In this document: piece by piece, positions 59,261 through 64,000 of the stretch
Layout of the letters: every line of letters begins with the position of its first letter
Numbering within the stretch: position 1 is the first letter of the stretch
Assembly: GCA_033063855.1 (NCBI GenBank)
Contig: CP093830.1
Location: forward strand, 4,836,854-4,900,853
Length of the DNA: 64,000 nucleotides
Reading direction: 5' to 3'
Source of the DNA: Smittia aterrima
Lineage: Eukaryota; Arthropoda; Insecta; Diptera; Chironomidae
Position numbers and translations under genes: made by a program
The notes under the pieces: generated by a model
Databases searched by the model: none
Seen by the model: only the letters and a program-made list of their open reading frames with translations
Told to the model about the DNA's origin: nothing

Positions 59261-62200
59261 TTAAGGTTTATAGTTTGGATTCTTCTTCAGTATGACGAAT
59301 CCTTCCATGATTGGCGTGAGTGAAATGTATTCTTCGGTCGCGAGCTCAGCGCGTTCGCCCATTGCCAATAAAACTGGAGTTGTGTGTGTTTGGAAGCCGG
59401 TAATAGTTTTTGGCTTTCCAGCTTGACCCACGACATCGACAGCTACACCAACGCGAACGGGAACTGTGAGTGGACTCAAGTTTTCATCGAAGGTGACCAA
59501 CATTCGTGGCTGCATTGCTGTGGCCATCGTGTAGAGCAAATAGTGAGAACGTGACAAAATGACTAAAAAGAAATAAAAGTTAAGAGAATTCTTTGATAAA
59601 TTTCATTGAACTTACTGTTCTTGACATCTAAGAATGCAACCAAAGTTGCCATCAATCCAGCTAATGCAACTGGGCTCAAAAGTTGACGATCACTGTGATA
59701 AGGACTAAGAGTCAAAGTTCCTTTTCCCAAATGTGTTAAACCTTGCGCAATGCGAACCATGAAGAGATTGTTCGGGTCCTTGGCGTGATATTGAGCAAGT
59801 TGACGCAACATCGAAGCGAGACGAGCATTGTTGGTACCTGCGCCTACTAAACCCATTGCGAAGATCGCATTGTGTGCAACTTCAGCGTCGCTGTCGTGAG
59901 AGAACTTGCTGAGGGTATCGAGAATGTTAAGCTTTGGATTCGAGACAGAGATCAAACCCAATGCGAGAGGGACAGCGCGACGAATTGTTGGTTCGCAATA
60001 ACGAAGCAAATTTCCAAATGAACGGAAAGCCATTTCAGCTCCAATATCTTCTCCTAAACCAATCAAAGCGATTCCCAAAACAGCAACAGCTTGTGCTTGT
60101 GACAAATCCTTTTCACGGTCTTCTTTCTGTTGTTGTTCGTTCTGTTCCTTAGTTTTAGTTTTATCGGTAGCAGCTTCGCCTGTGTACGGTTCGTAGTGAT
60201 CACTGCAGAGATGAAGCAAATGCTGGATCTTCAAAACATTTCCAGTTCCAGCATAAGCGCAAACTTCAACCATTGTTGTTGCTGTAGTACGATGTGGTTC
60301 TGGGATGACACTGAGAGCAGCAACGACAGCTTCAGCAGCTTCTTGACGTCCCAAATAAACTAAGCCAAGACCAAGGAAAAGGAACTTTGCGAAGGTGTCA
60401 CGCAAATCAGTTTCACTCCTTTCTTGAATTGCTGTGGTAAGTGTTTCAGTCACTTCAGCATTGCATGATCCAACTGAAATCAATCCAAGTGCAAGAGCTG
60501 CGATTCCGAGAACTTCGTTTGTTGTTCCAGCTTTCTTGTCTGGAGCGAAGACTGGTTGAATGAGTTCAATGACAGCTGAACGATTCGATCCAGCATAAGC
60601 AAGACCCAATCCAAGAATTGATCCAATGCGCATTGTACTATTGTTGTGAGTGACGTAATCGGAGAGCAAAGCCAATGCTGGATCGACTTCATTACGAACA
60701 CCAGTGTTGACAATACCGCAAGCTAACAAAGCTCCAGCTTTGATGTGATCTTCAGAAGAGTACAAATACTTATCAATCGGTGTCAAACCTCCGTCAACAT
60801 CCCACAACAACACTAAGCCTAACGAAGCTGTTGCGCTGAACATTCCATGTTCTTTGTTCTTGTACAACCATTTGTTTCCGTCTTCCATCAACAACTTGTC
60901 GTTACCGAAGCCAGCATTCACGAAACCATTGACGAAGCTAGCAGCCAAATTTTGACGAGCTGAATCGATTTGTGATGAACCGAATGGAGCTCGTGAATTA
61001 TCCAAATGCGACTTGTAGACATCTTCGGGTGTTTTTGGTTCCATAATATCCAACTCTCTTGCCAAGTTGAGGAAATGATTATTCAAGTGAGAGTTCGACA
61101 TAATCTCGATCAAGTCTTCATTATCATTGGTTCCTTCTGGCAGTTCCAAATAAACTTGCTGCCGTCCCAACATAAAAGCAAGTTGTTTTTGAGTTGCTCT
61201 ATAATGAAAATTTCTTAGTTTTGTTAGATTTAAAAAAGAAGAAGCTACAAACTCACGTATCAGGGCAAGATGTGAAGATCTCCATAACGACTTCTAAGTC
61301 ATTTAATGACAAAGCCAAACGCATAGCTTGAGTGTACTGCTTGAATTTACGCGAGAGATTCAAAGCGCATCTCAACAAACTGACGTTCTCTGGATCGGGA
61401 ACGTATGGAACGCAGCTCTGAAGATAGAGACAGACGCGAGGATAAGCGCTCTCATCGACGTATTGTTCAAGAAGCTCTAACTTCTCAACTTCCATTAATA
61501 AGTCACAAGCCTCAGCTTCAGCGTTGTGAGCCATGTTGTAAGGGACGATCTGTTGAATCAATTCGATGAGTGTAGCTCTGAAGTTGTCAGAAGCTTCAGG
61601 CCAGTTGCTTGCGATCTCTCCTGACAAGTGACGAACATATTCGTGACCCCAGTCCCCAATCGATGACTTGACTTTTTCGTCGCACAACAAACGATAAACA
61701 AGACAATCTTTGCCTGTTCCCATTGTCATTGCTAAGACCGAGATGATCTCAGCGCACATCTTAAGAACTGCTTTATCCTGGTTGGACGTCTGCATCTTCT
61801 TGTGAATTTCCTTCATTGAATCGTAATGAGGTCGCATAAATTTCAGCGGTTTGGGTACTGAAGTCATTGAAGTCGTAGATGCTCTGATCAACTGCGCCAT
61901 TGTGTCCAAGGCTGGCATGTACAATTCAGTTTTCTCTTCCTGCAGACGCTCAACAAGCATAGTGAGTTCAGCTTGAAGTTGTTCATCTTCGTCGGACTAA
62001 ACAAAAGATAAATATTGGTATTTGGGGTTAGTTGTTAGTTTCGCAATAATTAAAGAACTAGAAATGATTTGATGACTTGGAATGGCTTCAAGATATTTTG
62101 ATCCACATTTGAACAAAATAAGAAAACTCAAAATCCTTTAAGTTAATCAAAATCATCATTTCATTGGATAATGACTCGACAAATTTGTTATTTTACCAGT

Positions 62201-62277
62201 TCAGTCTTTTCCTCGACCTTCTCCTCGGTCTTCTTGGGATCAACGTCCATTGGCTGGGGTTTCTCAACTGTCGCCAT
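59261..62277 (-). CDS. Rpn1: 26S proteasome regulatory subunit Rpn1 (PSMD2)
   Basis: Four exons (62277-62197, 61996-61257, 61198-59616, 59562-59261) encode 901 residues, the family's normal size. The N-terminus is MATVEKPQPMDVDPKKTEEK, followed by helical repeats. The proteasome/cyclosome (PC) repeat solenoid carries GALLACGIVNTG, RIGSILGLGLAYAGSN, EVLGIAALALGLISVGS and LGIALIGLGEDIGAEMAF. A Lys/Glu/Gln-rich KEKE-like insert lies at about residues 618-636. The C-terminal beta module runs SRSHYLLYTMATAMQPRM to KKNPNYKP. Rpn1 is a base subunit of the 19S particle that docks ubiquitin receptors and the deubiquitinase Ubp6. It is divergent from Arl8, with 268 bp between start codons. Confidence 0.98.
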
Positions 62278-62545
62278 TACTTATTTTATTTCTTTCTCGT
62301 TAAGTTTCAGCTTATTTCACTTGCAAAACAAAATTAATTTCCTTTCTAGCCGAACAATCAGTTTTTCTAAAAGTTTTTCACCCCCACGTCGAGTTCTTAA
62401 AGCCACAAATTGAGTAATATTTTTATGAAAACGCTTTGGAGGGGACTGAACACGAAGAAAAAGTGTTCATTCAGTCATCAAAACAACAAAAATATAAAAG
62501 CTAGTTTTAAGCTGTTACCCGTGAACTCATCCAGATCAAAGCAAG
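62278..62545. promoter_or_regulatory. Short bidirectional promoter region Rpn1 / Arl8
   Basis: Only 268 bp separate the two start codons, so both 5' UTRs and core promoters must lie here. No TATA box is obvious, in keeping with housekeeping genes. Shared control is inferred from spacing alone. Confidence 0.5.
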
Positions 62546-63873
62546 ATGTTTGCAATAATTAATAAAATCCTCGACTGGTTCAAGTCGCTGTTCTGGAAAG
62601 AAGGTGAGAAGGATCGAGTGAATCGAGAAAAATATTTGTCTTATCAAAAATATTTTAAAATTATTTTTTTCCGCAACAGAAATGGAGTTAACTCTTGTTG
62701 GATTGCAGTACTCAGGTATGAGAACCATCCTTGATCTCAGTCCTTAAGATTCTAATTCGTTATTTTTCTCTTTCAGGCAAAACGACTTTCGTTAATGTAA
62801 TTGCTGTAAGTTAAATGTCAATCTCATCGTCTTATTGATAACAAAGGATCCAAGTCTGAGTGATAAGAGAAAGAGTCAAATGTCTATTCTGTTCAATGAA
62901 ATATCACAAAAATATTCCTCCCCGACATTCAACATTAAATTTGTTGATTTACTTTTCTTTGTTTATCAGCCCAAATGTGACTCATCGGAGAACAAAGGTT
63001 GCAAGAACTAATTCTGAATCACTTAATCAGATATACTTAGTTCCACTTATCGCTCTTTCATGTTCGTTATTTGCTAATTGCCAAATTTTCGTTTTGGTAC
63101 ACGCGAGATGTCTTTTATCGATTTTTTGTTTTCTCGTACTGAGGTGATAACAAAGTCAATTCTTTACATTTTTATTAGAGCGGTAACTTCAGTGAGGATA
63201 TGATTCCAACTGTCGGCTTCAATATGAGAAAAGTCACGAAGGGAAACGTTACAATCAAAGTCTGGGGTGAGGCTAATCAACTTTTCAAAGTGAATTCAGA
63301 TGATTGATGATTCAATTTACTTTCTTTTGATAGATATTGGTGGCCAGCCTCGTTTTAGATCTATGTGGGAGAGATATTGTCGTGGTGTGAATGCTATTGT
63401 GTAAGTATTCTAAGATTATTCTGTTCACGACTTTGATTACAAGAGGTGACAATTATCTTAGGTACATGGTTGATGCTGCAGACTTAGATAAAATGGAAGC
63501 ATCGAGGAACGAACTTCACTCTCTTCTTGACAAACCACAACTTGCAGGAATTCCCGTGTTGGTTTTGGGTAACAAACGCGACTTACCTGGTGCTCTGGAA
63601 GAAACAGGACTCATTGAGAGGATGTAAGGAAACTCAAGTTTAAGCTAAAGTCAAATTTTTGATTGAACTTTGTTTTGTTTTAGGAATCTGTCAGCCATTC
63701 AAGATCGTGAAATTTGTTGTTATAGTATTTCATGTAAGGAGAAAGATAACATTGACATAACATTACAGGTAAGTTCACGAGACTCTTCTCAATGCATCAT
63801 CAATTTAATTTCCTTTTTCTTTCATCATTTTCAGTGGTTAATTGCGCATTCGAAAAGTCAAGCTAATCGTTGA
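62546..63873 (+). CDS. Arl8: ADP-ribosylation factor-like GTPase ARL8
   Basis: Eight short exons (62546-62603, 62680-62715, 62777-62805, 63179-63266, 63334-63400, 63462-63623, 63684-63768, 63835-63873) give 187 residues (family 186). The N-terminal amphipathic helix [19 protein letters not shown] lacks the myristoylated Gly of other Arfs, as expected for ARL8. GTPase motifs: G1 [12 protein letters not shown], switch I with the effector Thr [10 protein letters not shown], switch [23 protein letters not shown]4 NKRDL and G5 SCKEK. The tail is [15 protein letters not shown]8 sits on lysosomes and drives kinesin-dependent outward transport, and it supports synaptic vesicle precursor traffic. A 29-nt exon (62777-62805) carries the end of the P-loop. 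The gene ends 127 bp before the window edge. Confidence 0.97.
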
Positions 63874-64000
63874 GCTCAGTCAACAATAATTTAAACTTTA
63901 ATTGTGCTCCTTTCGCTGGAGAAACGAGATAAAGAGGAAAGAGAAAAAAGTTTTATCAACAAACATCGATTAAAGTCAAAAAAATATTTCTTGTGAATAA

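Overview
The window is nuclear DNA from an insect, almost certainly a fly of the lower Diptera; a midge- or mosquito-like nematoceran is my best guess. Coding genes are split by short introns, mostly 50-400 bp with GT..AG borders, and the sequence is AT-rich. It carries insect-specific families: beta-adrenergic-like octopamine receptors, a Methuselah-like receptor, a peritrophin-type cuticle protein and a dacapo-type CDK inhibitor. I rebuilt 19 protein-coding gene models by joining exons whose splice phases agree. One of them runs off the left edge. I saw no bacterial, viral or transposon genes, no CRISPR array, and no tRNA or rRNA.

Layout. 1-4 kb: a divergent pair, an isopenicillin-N-synthase-like dioxygenase (-) and V-ATPase subunit B (+). 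4-11 kb: a 7.2 kb gene desert. 11-18 kb: myeloid leukemia factor (-), then lipoyltransferase LIPT1, complex III subunit UQCRB and an unnamed helical protein (all +). 18-22.5 kb: a second desert. 22.5-36.7 kb: a receptor block with a Methuselah-like GPCR (-) and two octopamine beta receptors arranged tail to tail, Octbeta3R (+) and Octbeta2R (-). 38.7-63.9 kb: a dense housekeeping block with dacapo-like (+), NDUFC2 (-), a TspanC8 tetraspanin (+), heparan sulfate 6-O-sulfotransferase (+), FANCM helicase (+), a large GPI-anchored-looking protein of unknown function (+), a one-domain chitin-binding cuticle protein (+), a small secreted protein (+), RPA70 (+), dynactin p62 (-), proteasome Rpn1 (-) and ARL8 (+).

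There are no operons and most neighbours are functionally unrelated. Three themes do recur: acidic organelles and lysosomes (Vha55, Arl8), DNA replication and repair (RpA-70, Fancm, dacapo) and nuclear-encoded mitochondrial proteins (LIPT1, UQCRB, NDUFC2). Three gene pairs start head to head at short range and may share promoters.

The most interesting signals are: a tandemly duplicated, probably mutually exclusive exon pair in the tetraspanin that swaps the end of the large extracellular loop and TM4; a roughly 660-residue third intracellular loop in Octbeta2R; a dacapo-like protein that keeps its cyclin and PCNA motifs but lacks the usual CDK-binding core; a candidate 31-nt GC-AG intron; and a promoter upstream of RpA-70 with an exact E2F-type site next to a cluster of initiator-like repeats. 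I found no wholly new multi-gene system.
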